Below, piece by piece: positions 54,363-64,000 of a stretch of DNA of 64,000 nucleotides. The notes under the pieces are model-generated. The model made no database searches and had not been told where the DNA came from. It was given only the letters and a program-made list of their open reading frames with translations. Source of the stretch: Pyropia haitanensis (taxonomy: Eukaryota > Rhodophyta > Bangiophyceae > Bangiales > Bangiaceae); contig SDUX01000007.1 in the NCBI GenBank assembly GCA_008729055.1, positions 3,974,090 through 4,038,089 of the forward strand. Reading direction: 5' to 3'. The position numbers were made by a program, and so were the translations under genes. How positions within the stretch are numbered: position 1 is the stretch's first letter; each line of letters starts with the position of its first letter.

Positions 54363-55667
54363 ATGGACCCCCTTCACGTGTCTGCCGGCGGAGGCGTCTC
54401 CAAGGAGTCCGAGAGCGTGCGGCTCATTTCCTACCCCTTTGGCCGCACCCCGTCACTGCAGGCCATCGCCGACCGCTACGAAGCGGCTGCGCAGCTCAGC
54501 TCCCTCGCTGTCCCCAGCGCTGCCAGAGGCGACGCTTCCAGGCGGGCTAGCGCCAACGGCCCCACCGAAGAGGAGGGCACGGCGGAGGGGACGGCGTTGC
54601 GGTCCGCCGCGGCGGGGGCGCCCAAGACGCTTACCCCGGCCGCGTTGGCAGCACTGCTAGCGTCGGGTGGGTCCGGCGTGGCGCCAGTGACGCCGGTTAC
54701 CATGGCCAAGGCCGCGGCGCCGCCGGCCAAGGAGGAGCGGCCGGGCGGTGCCGTCATCCGCACCATCGGCTGGGGGGGCCCACTCGCGTCGGCCGACGCC
54801 ACAACGAAGACCAGCGATGGGACGGCGCCTGCGGCCGTGGCGTCGGGGCGGCGTGCGGCCGCGGCACCGTCGGCCGAGGCCGCTGTCAGCGGTCCCACCT
54901 TGTCGTCCTCCTTGTCGACCTCGTCGACTGTCGACGATGGGGATGGCGCGGCGCCTCCGCTGTCGCGCCAGCCGAGCAAGGCCCGCCGCGAGACGGCGAC
55001 AGCGGCCACCGCCGTCGGGTCATCCCTACCCCCCCCCGACGCGGCCTTTCGACGGCGCCCGAGCGCGGCGGCCATGGCGGGTGGGCCGGCGGCGCCGCTG
55101 CGGCGGCAGTCGAGCAAGGCCCGCCGGGAGGAAGCGGCAGCCACGGCTGTCGCAGACGGGTACGCCGGCCCCGCCCACAAGGCAACCCACTTTGCGAGTG
55201 ACGCCGCCGCGGCGGAGACGGCCAATGGGGCCGCTACCGTGGGGGGCGGCAAGAAGCTCCGCCGCCACCGCAGCCGCTCCGCGTCCACTTCCCGCACGGC
55301 GGGATCCACGGCAGAAGCGGTACTGAGTCCGTCGGGGGTGTCGGAGCCGGCCGTCGCGGTTGTGGGGAGCGAGCGCGTCGGTGGCGGCGGCGGGGGCGTC
55401 AATGATGGACTGTCTTCCTTGTCAGACGTGGATGGGCGCTCCGAATCGTCGTGGCGGAGCACGTCGGTAGCGTCGTCGGTGGTGTCCGCGACATCCCCGC
55501 CGAGCGAGCGGTCGCGGGGTGGCAGCCGCGACGGCCCGGGAGGGGGGGCGGGGGTGGCGGCCCGCGACGGCGACCTGGGCGCGGACATCGCGGCGCTGGT
55601 GGCGCAAGTAGCCGCGCTGGGGGTGACCGTAGGGCGGCTGGCAGAGCGCGTCGAGCGGAAGGGGTGA
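54363..55667 (+). CDS. Hypothetical disordered protein with repeated basic phosphosite-like motif
   Basis: 434 aa from the ATG at 54363. The ordered beginning is VRLISYPFGRTPSLQAIADR followed by YEAAAQLSSLAV. Most of the rest is Ala/Ser/Thr/Pro low complexity. A basic motif occurs twice, LSRQPSKARRE and LRRQSSKARREE, and a third basic Ser-rich stretch follows (KKLRRHRSRSASTSRTAGS). These look like sites for basophilic Ser kinases. The last ~30 residues form an amphipathic helix (DIAALVAQVAALGVTVGRLA) suited to a coiled coil. No known family. The start has CGATGG context; AATAAA occurs ~200 nt after the stop. Strong A/S/T bias over 1.3 kb, free of Arg/Pro frame noise, supports a real gene. Confidence 0.65.
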   Translation: MDPLHVSAGGGVSKESESVRLISYPFGRTPSLQAIADRYEAAAQLSSLAVPSAARGDASRRASANGPTEEEGTAEGTALRSAAAGAPKTLTPAALAALLASGGSGVAPVTPVTMAKAAAPPAKEERPGGAVIRTIGWGGPLASADATTKTSDGTAPAAVASGRRAAAAPSAEAAVSGPTLSSSLSTSSTVDDGDGAAPPLSRQPSKARRETATAATAVGSSLPPPDAAFRRRPSAAAMAGGPAAPLRRQSSKARREEAAATAVADGYAGPAHKATHFASDAAAAETANGAATVGGGKKLRRHRSRSASTSRTAGSTAEAVLSPSGVSEPAVAVVGSERVGGGGGGVNDGLSSLSDVDGRSESSWRSTSVASSVVSATSPPSERSRGGSRDGPGGGAGVAARDGDLGADIAALVAQVAALGVTVGRLAERVERKG

Positions 55668-58160
55668 GTGGCAGCGGGTGAAGGGGTTTCCGCCTCTCCG
55701 CTGGGGGCTTTGGAAACCACCTCTGTGGTCGCAGGACGTGGGGTGGACTGGCCAGTCGCGGCAGAGACGTGGGAGCGAGTGGAATCGCCCTGGACCTGTG
55801 TCATGATACGCGAAAAGATGGGTTGAAGGGGACAGGGGGGGGGGACCAGCGGGATCTCCATGACGAGCAATAAAGGGACGAGCCCCCCAACACACCGAAC
55901 GAACAACCGGATTTAGACGGCCCCCCCTACCCTGCCGTTGCCGGAGGCGCTCCACGGCGTCGACGGGCGGAAGCGGTGCTAGGCGCGGTGCCGTCGCCAC
56001 CGGCCTGGACGGCCTCCATCATCACGGTTAAAGTGGCCAGGGTGGCGGCAGGGTGGTGACCTCGGGTGGCAACGAGTCTGCTTGGTCTCCATGGGTTGGT
56101 GCAACCATGAATCCAGCGCTGATGCAGCGTGAACAACGGCTCATCGGAGCAATACAGCCGAGGTGGGTCGGGATACAAAGACAGGTATCAGCAGGACATA
56201 ACGACAAAGAAGTGACCATGGTGCCAGGGATGGCTCTCAGCTGCGCCTCGTCCATTGACGGCCACGCAGAGGCGCAGCTGCACAGCCAGCCGCCTGCTCT
56301 ACTGGCAAGGACGCACCCACTCCAACGGCTGTGTCGCCTAGGGAGCCAGAGGCGGCGCTCTAGACCAGCGGCCGCCGCTGAGCGCACCGCTCCGCCTTCT
56401 ACAGCCCCACGCGGACGCGGGCTCCCTTGGGCTCATGCTCGCGCCCCACGAACATGGGGGATGGGATCATGCGAGCCCCACACGCGTGCCGCGTCATTCG
56501 TGGGGCTGAGGAGGACTGCCCCGCATCCCCGGTTCAAGTGCCCGAACCGGTCGTGGGTGGCCATCCGTTCGCCACGCGATCGCGCTCGACCGAGCGAGCG
56601 GCGGCCGGCCGCTCGCGCCGCTCGCAGGGGGGCTTGCTCGGAGCCATAGTCGTCGCCGCCACGCTGTACTTGTCCAATGGGGTGCCAAGTTGCGCGATTC
56701 TATCCACTAGGCACTCCGGATATCACTTTACACTGTTCCGGTTGTACATATGAATGTGACCCCTGCATATCTGCAACTGGCATCCCACCCACATCATCAG
56801 CACACTGGGCCTGGAGCATCAGCCAACCCCCCCCACCACGTCACGCCAGCCCGGCTGCCCAACCCACCTTAACCGCTCTGCGCGGCCGGCCGCACCGCCC
56901 GCCACCGCTCAGGCAGCGCCAGAGCCGCACAGCCGGTGCCCGCCCAGGTCCCCACCCCCCCTCAGTCGCTCCACCGGGCGGCTCGGCGGGGGCGGCACCA
57001 GGAGCACGCTCCCGCGGCCCGCGCGCCCCCGCACCCCTCCCGCCCTTCCCACAAGCCCCGTCGCCGCCGCCGGTGTGGCCAACGCCACGCACAAGCACCT
57101 GCGACGCGCTGCTGCCGCCCCCCCACCCCCCCCAGTGCCCCCCTCCACAGGGGCATCGGGCTCCCACCCAGCCGCCCCCCCCGCCGCCCCTTTCTTGGGC
57201 GCCTGCGCCGCCGCCGCGCCCCGCACGCACGGCGGCTTCCCAACGACACCCACCGCACGAGTCTGTTGGGGCTGGGGTCGCGCCTGGCCCCGTCAGTGCC
57301 ACCGCCAACCCACCCCGCCGCCCCACCCCCCCCGCGGTGGCGCGCCGGCCGTGCGCGCGGCGTCACGCCGGCGGCTGGCGCCCCCAGCGCACGCGACGCG
57401 CTCGTGCGCTCTCTGCGTTGCCGTGTCGCTGCCCCGCGGGCGGCGCGTTCCGCTGCGTGCGCCCCTCCCGACCCCGCTCCCCATCCGCGCCCGCCACCGC
57501 GTCCGCCGCCCCGCGACGCGCACGGCCGGCGCACGCACTCGCTCTGCGGCGCCCGCGGCGGGCGATCGGGGTTGTCCAGGTTACCTCCACCCACCCCGTG
57601 CCGTCACGCCTCGTTTTGTGGGGGGAGGGGGGGGGGGGCGCGGGGTGCTGGGCGACGAACGAGCCTTCCAGCCCGTCTTCTGCCGGTTGTTCACGTTTGC
57701 ACCCGCGTATCCCGAGTGGTCAGACCCGTCGGGGCACCGGCGGTTGTGTGCGGCCGTCGTCGCCTCGGCGGCTGGCGAGGGTGGCCCGAGTTGCTGCTCG
57801 CCCCGCGCGCGCGCCAGGACGGTCGGGGCGGACGCGCGGGGGCGCGCACCCCCGTCTTCGGCGTGCGGCCGGCTGCTCGCGCCTGCGGACGGCGTCTTGG
57901 CTCGCACCCGTCGCGGGCGTGGCGCGGCGCCTCTAACCTCGTACCCGACCGCGTGCGCCCTTGGTCGGTGCGCCCGCTGCCGTCATTCGTGAGGGTGCCC
58001 GGAGCTGGCTGTCACCTGCTGCCCAACGCTGTGCCCCTGTGCGCCGGGCAGCCTGCCGCCACGTCCGTTTTGGCCAACAGTGTCTCTTGTCTTGTGTGTC
58101 GGTGTTTGACGGGCATTCCTCCGGTTTCCTGCCTTCCCCCTATCTCTCACGCTCCCCGCC
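55668..58160. other. Intergenic; promoter region of the LisH gene at its right end
   Basis: The first half has more balanced composition; the second half is strongly C-rich with overlapping Pro/Arg/Ala frames. I looked for tRNA-like arms (for example GGTTCAAGTGCCCGAACCGG near 56530) but could not fold a full tRNA. No supported gene. Confidence 0.45.
55867..55874 (+). terminator. Possible poly(A) signal (AATAAA)
   Basis: AATAAA in GAGCAATAAAGGG, about 200 nt downstream of the stop at 55667. Whether this genome uses AATAAA is not established here. Confidence 0.35.
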
Positions 58161-61100
58161 ATGAGCAGTGGCAAGACACCTGATGAGCGCCTTGAAACGC
58201 TGCTGCGATCGTTTGTGTATGACTACCTGGTCAAGCAGCGGCTGCTGCGGTCGGCGTCTGCGTTTCGGCGCGAGGCGTCGGACCGGGGCCTGCGGGTGTG
58301 TCCTCCCGTGGTGGACGCGGGGCCCAACTCGTTCCTGTCTGAGTGGTTTGGCATCTTTTGGGACGACTTTGCCCAGCGCTACACGGTGGTTGCCGCCGCC
58401 GCGGGGAGGCCGGACGGCAGTTCGTCATCCCCGTATACACGTGTGGCGGCAGACGCTGCCGCGGGGGCGGCGGCGGCGGCAGCCGCTGCGGCGGCCGCTG
58501 CTTCGGTGGCGGCTGCCAAGCGGACGGTTGCCAATGGCCGGCCCAGGGTGGGGGCTTGTGCTAATGGTGGAGGCGGCGGAGCTGGGTCTGTAGGGGGTGG
58601 TGATGGTGCCGCCGGGGGCTACCAAGCCTCCTCTTCTGGGCTGCTACCGAACGGCATGGGCGCGGCGGGGATGGACCCGGCAGCTGCGTTGGCTGGTGGC
58701 GCCGCTGCAGCCGCGAGCACGGCCCCCAAGGACGACTTCCCCCCGGCCTTTTTCGACGGCTTTGGCACTTCCGTCGTTGCTGGCGCCAAGGAGAATGGCC
58801 TCTCCTTTGATGGCAGCGGCAGCACGCCCGGCTCCTTTGGTCACCTTGCCGCATCAGCTGTGCGGGATGGCGGGGACCGGGGGCGGCCGGCTGTCAGCGG
58901 GGACCTTGGGGGAGCCATGACGCCCGCGCTTACCGCTCAGCAGATGGCCGCCGGCGCCGCTCGCGCTGCCCGGGCGGCACGGTCGGCCAAGACTAGCGGC
59001 AGCAGTGGTAACAGCCACTCCCCCTCATCTCGCAAGCGCTCGGCGGACGTGTTGGGTGTCGACCCGGCGCAAGGGCCGTCCCCTTCTGCGTATTATGCTG
59101 GCCTGTCTGCAGCCGCTGCCGCTGCTCAGCGTGGTGGCCCGCCTGCCAGTGGTCCGCCACTGTCCTCCCACATGGGGGGTTCAGGGTATGGCGGGGCTCC
59201 CGGGATGCCGATAGTGTCAGCGTCCATGCCGCCGCCCCCTCCTCCGCCACCGCCCCCACTAACGGTGTCTCGGTTTGGGGCAGACGGTGGGGGCGGTGGC
59301 GAGGCGACCGCCATCAATGGCATGGGCGGTAGCATTGGGCAGTCGGGGCCGGCGCTCAGAGAGGTGATGGAGCGTGGCCCCATGACGGCGGCGGTCCTTG
59401 CCCAACAGTACGTTGAGAAGCATGGCCTTCAGCTGCCCGAGGGGGCGCTCCCGGTGGATGTGTGGCAACAGGGTCTCGTGTACGTACACGAGAACCGCTT
59501 CCGCTTCCATCCCAGTGGCAGGCTCATCCCGATTCCTGATCATCCCCATGATGCTGTGGCCCTCAATGCAAGAGCAGCGGCGGCTACGCAACTGGCGCAG
59601 GGGCAGGCGAGGATGCCGCATCAAAAGGAAGCGGGCCGTCTTCTCGAGCAGCGGCAGCGTCTGCACCTCCAGCAACAACAACAACAACAGCAGCTGCAAC
59701 AGCAGCGACAGCAGCAGCAGCAGCAGCAGCAGCAGGTGCAGCAGCAGCAGCAACAACATCAGCAACAGCAGCAGCAGCAGCAACAGCAACAACGACAACA
59801 ACAGCATTTGCAGTTGCAGCAAATGCAGCGGCAGCAGCGGCAGCAGCAACAACGGCAGCAACATCAACCGAATCAAGTGGAGCAACCAAACGGTCAACTA
59901 TTACCGCCGCACTTGCGGGTGGGCCCGCAGATGCAACCAAACCAACAGCAAGCCCAGCAGCAGCACGAATTGCGGCAGCTGCAACAATACCAAGAAAGTA
60001 TGGCGGCAAATGGAGGAGGTGGCGGAGGTGCTTCCGGTATGCCGCCTGGTCTTTACCCTGGTGGGTTGGGCCCAGGTATTGGTGCGGGGCTGATGCTGGG
60101 TACTGGCAGTGGCGGTGGTGGCGGTAGCGGGGGTGGTGGTGGCGGTGGGGGCGGTGGAGGCGGCGCTGGGGATCCCCGAGTCGCTTCGTCACCGCCGCAG
60201 TCCAACGTTGCCCAACAGCCATCGGTGCAACCAAGCTTTGGCCGCCGAACGCCTCAGCCCCCGATGGGGCCTGCCTTCCCTGTGGCCGGTCATATCTCGC
60301 CAGTGAACAGTGCTGGCGGGCGGTCTGTGCCACCGCTACCTACTCCTGAACTCAGTGCGAGCGGCAGTGGCAGTGGTGGAGCGACCGGTGGCGGTCGCGG
60401 TAGCGGCGTAGCGTCTTCCTCGGTGCAGAGCAACACCTCCACGGGGACGGCCAAGACTGGTCGGGGCCGTGGTCGCGCGGCTACGGCCCGCGGCCGTGGA
60501 CGTGCGAACGCCACTACGCCTGCACGGAAAGGTCGTGCTGCTGGCGGCGCTGCTGCCTCTCCAAGTGGCGCTGGCCGCGGACGGGGACGTGGGGGCAAAG
60601 CCGCTCGCGGCGGGGCGGCGGCAGCCAAGGCCGCTGCGGCAGCCACGGCAGCGCCCAACCGGCCAGTTGAGGGCGGGGGGTCTCCGGACCTGCAGTCCAC
60701 TGGGCCCTCGGCTGCGGCTTCTGCGGCAGCCACAACAGCTGCCGCCACGACGGCCGCGGCAGCGGCTGCGTCCCCGTCGCGCGCCTCGCCCACTTCTGTT
60801 CCTGTTTCAGCCTCTGGTGGCGTGCCCGGAGGCGCCCGCGAGGAGCAACAGCTGGGCAGCGGCTCGTCGGGGATGGGGGCGGGTGGTGGTTCAGCTGCAA
60901 CTGTGCCTGCCCGCGGCGTTGACTCGGCGGCATCGGCGGCCATGTCAAGTGGCCTTAACGGCGGGGGCGCCACTCCCACCGTCTCCCCTGCCGCGGCCTT
61001 GAACGACTATGCTGACACGCTCGGGCTCTTTGATGGCACCCCGCCAGCTGGTGGGGGCGGCGGCGGTGACGGGGAGGCGCTGCAAAATATTGAGCAGGTG

Positions 61101-61289
61101 GTGGGCGGTGGCGCCTTGGGGTTGAGTGACGTGGTCTCTGGTGGAGCCGCTGCTGGCGGGTCTGGGGATCTGAGCGGCCTCTGCCTTGGTGACGTGTCGG
61201 GCATGGGTGCGCTGGGCGACAATAACGAGGCGAACCTGCGCTACTTCATGTCGGTGGTCGATACAGACGTGGGCGAGTTTCTTGCATGA
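58161..61289 (+). CDS. LisH-domain, poly-Q putative transcriptional regulator (FLO8/LUFS-like)
   Basis: Single exon, 1042 aa. Residues ~8-85 form a LisH/LUFS-type module: LETLLRSFVYDYLVKQRLLR with SASAFRREASDR, then NSFLSEWFGIFWDDFAQRYT, as in FLO8, LEUNIG and SSDP proteins, where it mediates dimerisation or partner binding. Residues ~398-466 are another ordered block (LREVMERGPMTAAVLAQQYV, VDVWQQGLVYVHENRFRFHP). A Gln tract (~500-620) follows, coded by mixed CAG/CAA. Basic RGRGRAATARGRGRA and GAGRGRGRGGKAARGG segments (~770-820) look like AT-hook or RGG stretches. The acidic C-terminus has LNDYADTLGLFDG and EANLRYFMSVVDTDVGEF. LEUNIG-type WD40 repeats are absent. The layout suggests a nuclear co-regulator. 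The LisH module is clear; the regulatory role is inferred. Confidence 0.85.
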   Translation: MSSGKTPDERLETLLRSFVYDYLVKQRLLRSASAFRREASDRGLRVCPPVVDAGPNSFLSEWFGIFWDDFAQRYTVVAAAAGRPDGSSSSPYTRVAADAAAGAAAAAAAAAAAASVAAAKRTVANGRPRVGACANGGGGGAGSVGGGDGAAGGYQASSSGLLPNGMGAAGMDPAAALAGGAAAAASTAPKDDFPPAFFDGFGTSVVAGAKENGLSFDGSGSTPGSFGHLAASAVRDGGDRGRPAVSGDLGGAMTPALTAQQMAAGAARAARAARSAKTSGSSGNSHSPSSRKRSADVLGVDPAQGPSPSAYYAGLSAAAAAAQRGGPPASGPPLSSHMGGSGYGGAPGMPIVSASMPPPPPPPPPPLTVSRFGADGGGGGEATAINGMGGSIGQSGPALREVMERGPMTAAVLAQQYVEKHGLQLPEGALPVDVWQQGLVYVHENRFRFHPSGRLIPIPDHPHDAVALNARAAAATQLAQGQARMPHQKEAGRLLEQRQRLHLQQQQQQQQLQQQRQQQQQQQQQVQQQQQQHQQQQQQQQQQQRQQQHLQLQQMQRQQRQQQQRQQHQPNQVEQPNGQLLPPHLRVGPQMQPNQQQAQQQHELRQLQQYQESMAANGGGGGGASGMPPGLYPGGLGPGIGAGLMLGTGSGGGGGSGGGGGGGGGGGGAGDPRVASSPPQSNVAQQPSVQPSFGRRTPQPPMGPAFPVAGHISPVNSAGGRSVPPLPTPELSASGSGSGGATGGGRGSGVASSSVQSNTSTGTAKTGRGRGRAATARGRGRANATTPARKGRAAGGAAASPSGAGRGRGRGGKAARGGAAAAKAAAAATAAPNRPVEGGGSPDLQSTGPSAAASAAATTAAATTAAAAAASPSRASPTSVPVSASGGVPGGAREEQQLGSGSSGMGAGGGSAATVPARGVDSAASAAMSSGLNGGGATPTVSPAAALNDYADTLGLFDGTPPAGGGGGGDGEALQNIEQVVGGGALGLSDVVSGGAAAGGSGDLSGLCLGDVSGMGALGDNNEANLRYFMSVVDTDVGEFLA

Positions 61290-62228
61290 GGCGGGCGCTG
61301 CCCCGCCATTGCTTTTGCATGTGCGGTGCCTGCGCTTGCTCACCTGCGTGCCGCTGGGATGTGGTTCCTTTCTTCGCTATTTGCAATCTGCTGGGTGCAG
61401 CCCGTTTCTAGTCTTGCGGGTCTGCTGTTCCATTGTGCACGCTTCCTCTGACCAATCCACGGTTGGCCGCGTGGCCAGACCGAGCATGACGAACAAAAAA
61501 AGAGAAGGTCCTCCGTGTTACGGAAGCCACGGATGCCATTACTCGATCGTTTGTGGTTCACCACCGCTCCTCACTTGCGGTGTGTACATGCGTACGTCAT
61601 ACATGGGCCAGCGTTGGCGGACCGCAATCAAGCACTGCCACATTGTATCAGAAGTGTTAATGTCGGAGACGACTGCGTTGACGGACGACGTTGTCCTATG
61701 AACAGTTGCTCACTGCACCGACCATCCTGTCCGCGGCGTGTCTGGAACGGTAAGTGTGGGCAGCTGCACACTCGCCCACGCTCACCGCCCAACATCAACG
61801 CAGCCACAGCTACAGTGGGATGCTGCTGCCGTCAGTACCGCCACTCTGCGACGATGCCTCAGCCTCAATGCCTTGACGCACCGCACTTTGGCAATAGCCC
61901 TGCAAAGAGGCGTTGGAAGGCTAGTCCTGGTGCACCACACAGGCCGACAACATTGACCTGGCGCAGATACCACGGCAGTGCCCAGGAGATCCGGCCGTGG
62001 GGGGCGCTACTTCAGGTGGCTAATGGCGTGGCCTTGCCCCCCACCACTCGACCACAAGAAACGCATCACGGCCGTACACGCAGCCACGCATAACAGCGGG
62101 GGACCCACCGCGGGCGCGGAATTCGGCGGCGACACGTCAGCGCAGCAAGCGGCGACCCACTCGACGGAGGTACAGACCCAACATTCTTGGTCACGTGCGT
62201 CCTCCCGAACCCTCGCCGGGGGAACCGC
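61290..62228. other. Convergent intergenic region
   Basis: Between the 3' ends of the LisH gene (+) and the E1-beta gene (-). Composition is balanced; AACAAAAAAAG at ~61489. No gene or RNA recognised. Confidence 0.45.
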
Positions 62229-63494
62229 TCAGAATGTCACTACTTCCTTGATCGACTCGAGGCAGCGCTCCACATTGGGCACGTAATACTTCTCGTGTGC
62301 AAGCGGGAAGGGCGTGTCCCACCCACACACCCTCTTGACGGGTGCCTCAAGCGAGAGGAAGGCGTCCGCCGCAACAGTGGCGGCAACCTCACCCCCCAGT
62401 CCACCGCTCAGAGGGGCCTCATGGCTCACCACTAGCCGGCCAGTGCGCTTGACCGACGCCACCACAGCGTCTACGTCCCACGGGCAGAGTGTTTGGAGGT
62501 CCAGCACCTCGGCCGAGATGCCATCCTCGGCCGCCGCCCTCGCAGCTGCGGCAACAAGCACATGCACCTGAGCGCCCCAGCCGACAAGCGTCACGTCTCG
62601 GCCCGAAACAACCGTTTCTGCCACGCCCAGCGGAAGCTCGTAATCCTCCACCGGCGTCGGTGCCACCGACGCTCGGTACAGCGCCTTTGGCTCCATGAAG
62701 ATGACCGGATTGGCGTCTCGAATGGAGGCGAGAAGGAGCCCTTTGGCCCGTACCGGGTCCCGTGGCATGACCACTTTCAGCCCAGGCGTGGCACAGTAGA
62801 GCGCCTCGGGGCTTTGGCTGTGGTAGAGACCCCCGTGGCCAACAGCACCGCAGGGCATCCGCACAGTAAGGCCGGCGGAGTAGGCACCGCCCGACCGGTA
62901 GCGAAACTTGGCCGCCTCATTCGCTAGCTGGTCATAAGCGGGAAGGCTGTAGTCGGCGAACTGGATTTCGGCCACCGCCGTCACACCCGATGCGGCCAAG
63001 CCAATACCAAAGCCGGCAATCCCCTGCTCGCACAGCGGCGTGTTGAACACACGGTCCGGACCAAAGGCGTCGCGGAGGTGCTGGGTGCAGCGGAAGACGC
63101 CACCAAACGCCACGTCCTCTCCAAACACCACCGCGCTGTCGTCCGTTTGTAGGGCAATGCGAAGGGCATCGTTCACGGCGGTAAACAGGTTCATCTGCTG
63201 GGTACCACCTGTAGCAGCAGAGCCCACCGTCAGCGGGCCTGTGGAGAGGGGAAGGGTGAGTGACTGGGGCAACGCGTCGGCAGCATCCGTGGTATCGTTG
63301 GCAGGCCGTTTTGGCTCCGAGATGGCCGCGGAGGAGGTAGAACGGGTGTTGATGGACGCCATAGCCTGCACCGCCGCCCGCCGCACACCCCAGGAAATCG
63401 TCGCCGCGCCGCCTTTTGCACGTGGCAGCGCAGGCAGAGCCCATACGCTGCTTGCTCGGGCTGCAACAGAGCGAGCAACGCATACAAGCGTCAT
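62229..63494 (-). CDS. BCKDHB: Branched-chain 2-oxoacid dehydrogenase E1 subunit beta, mitochondrial
   Basis: Single exon, 421 aa from the ATG at 63494. The first ~50 residues are rich in Arg, Ala and Ser with no acids ([20 protein letters not shown]), a mitochondrial presequence. The mature part carries the E1-beta signatures [107 protein letters not shown], and [29 protein letters not shown] distinguishes it from the pyruvate dehydrogenase beta subunit. With E1-alpha and thiamin diphosphate it decarboxylates the 2-oxoacids from Leu, Ile and Val, passing the acyl group to E2. An in-frame ATG at 63680 would add 62 residues, but 63494 gives a better presequence. Confidence 0.95.
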   Translation of the reverse strand: MTLVCVARSVAARASSVWALPALPRAKGGAATISWGVRRAAVQAMASINTRSTSSAAISEPKRPANDTTDAADALPQSLTLPLSTGPLTVGSAATGGTQQMNLFTAVNDALRIALQTDDSAVVFGEDVAFGGVFRCTQHLRDAFGPDRVFNTPLCEQGIAGFGIGLAASGVTAVAEIQFADYSLPAYDQLANEAAKFRYRSGGAYSAGLTVRMPCGAVGHGGLYHSQSPEALYCATPGLKVVMPRDPVRAKGLLLASIRDANPVIFMEPKALYRASVAPTPVEDYELPLGVAETVVSGRDVTLVGWGAQVHVLVAAAARAAAEDGISAEVLDLQTLCPWDVDAVVASVKRTGRLVVSHEAPLSGGLGGEVAATVAADAFLSLEAPVKRVCGWDTPFPLAHEKYYVPNVERCLESIKEVVTF

Positions 63495-64000
63495 GGTGAC
63501 AGAGGAAAGCGCGGAAGGAAGGTACGAGGCATGAGTGCGGAAGGTCCACTCCGCCGCCCGCGACACGGAGAACTTCGCGGGGTCATAGATGGGCAGGGAG
63601 ACGCGTATGCTTCGTCCAGAGTGCCGCAAGCCGTCTGTGGAAGATGCACGACAGGCACATTGTGTATCATGCAAATACATGCAATTCTAATTCCACAAGG
63701 GAGGCCCTGATGAAGTGTGTTGAAATATGAGGTATCTGTGAGGGTATTTTCATGGGGCGATCATCTGGAAGTTTCGATCGTTGACGCGCCGCCGTGGCCG
63801 GTTCACTGCGCTCGTGCGCCTGCACAAACCCTCCCTCTGTGTTCCACTCCGCAGAGCTCCACGAGGTCAATCGGTCTTGCTGCAAACCACCGCCGCGCTC
63901 TGTTCTCTCACGTCACTGTGCTCTGCCCCGCACTTCAACTGTTGCTTCCTCATCCCCCTTGGTTCGCACTCCCCATCTTCGTGGACTGCCCTTGCTGTTA
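63495..64000. other. Upstream region of BCKDHB to the window edge
   Basis: Contains an A/T-richer patch (63640-63760) and then pyrimidine-rich sequence. It is probably the BCKDHB promoter and possibly the start of a plus-strand gene beyond the edge; none can be supported. Confidence 0.4.

Noticed and set aside
56520..56560. tRNA T-arm-like GGTTCAAGTGCCCGAACCGG
   Set aside because: It is a palindrome, but no matching acceptor stem, D arm or anticodon arm could be folded around it.
1..64000. A CRISPR array, bacterial operon or biosynthetic gene cluster
   Set aside because: No spaced direct repeats of that kind; genes have introns and belong to unrelated eukaryotic housekeeping families.

Overview
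This window is nuclear DNA from a very GC-rich eukaryote. Genes carry GT-AG introns of roughly 200-420 nt, proteins bear long Gly, Ala, Pro and Gln runs, and the products include mitochondrial, peroxisomal, ER and Golgi proteins. A bangiophyte red alga (Porphyra/Pyropia type) would fit the base composition, short sparse introns, low-complexity insertions and a secreted LPMO-like protein. That placement is inference; the sequence alone does not prove it.

Layout. 1-4 kb: a PIF/Harbinger-type DNA transposon with a small DNA-binding-protein candidate (+, open to the left edge) converging on an intact three-exon DDE transposase (-), then a 60-bp tandem duplication. 6.7-8.2 kb: a weakly supported acidic, Gly-rich hypothetical protein. 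9.6-10.9 kb: a type II membrane SAM-methyltransferase-like protein (-). 13.5-16.2 kb: an SLC35D-type nucleotide-sugar transporter (+), convergent with a C2-like hypothetical protein (-, 16.7-18.8 kb). 21-24 kb: endonuclease V and the omega-amidase NIT2 (both -). 24.7-26.9 kb: a five-exon type II metacaspase (+) containing a 6-nt microexon. 31.0-32.6 kb: a secreted LPMO-like protein (+). 34.9-37.3 kb: a GNL1-type circularly permuted GTPase (+). 37.6-39.4 kb: two weak hypothetical genes. 40.9-42.2 kb: a divergent bZIP protein (+). 46.9-48.5 kb: a TenA-like protein with a C-terminal CCHC zinc knuckle (+). 48.9-50.9 kb: a peroxisomal acyl-CoA oxidase ending in ARL (-). 52.0-53.0 kb: a RAB5IF/OPTI-type ER membrane protein (-). 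54.4-55.7 kb: a disordered hypothetical protein (+). 58.2-61.3 kb: a LisH/poly-Q putative transcription regulator (+). 62.2-63.5 kb: the mitochondrial branched-chain 2-oxoacid dehydrogenase E1-beta subunit (-).

The genes do not form a cluster or shared pathway, apart from loose links such as BCKDH E1-beta and acyl-CoA oxidase in amino-acid and acyl-CoA catabolism. I did not find a convincing new multi-gene system. The most useful observations are: the 6-nt microexon that restores the conserved DEAICPTD block of the metacaspase; a recurrent 5' splice site GTRCGTT in place of GTRAGT; four genes that each become full length if single bases are restored in homopolymer runs, always in the same direction, which suggests under-called homopolymers in the assembly; the TenA/zinc-knuckle fusion; and a bZIP protein lacking the family's invariant Arg. 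Long intergenic stretches are extremely G/C-rich and full of open but meaningless frames on both strands.
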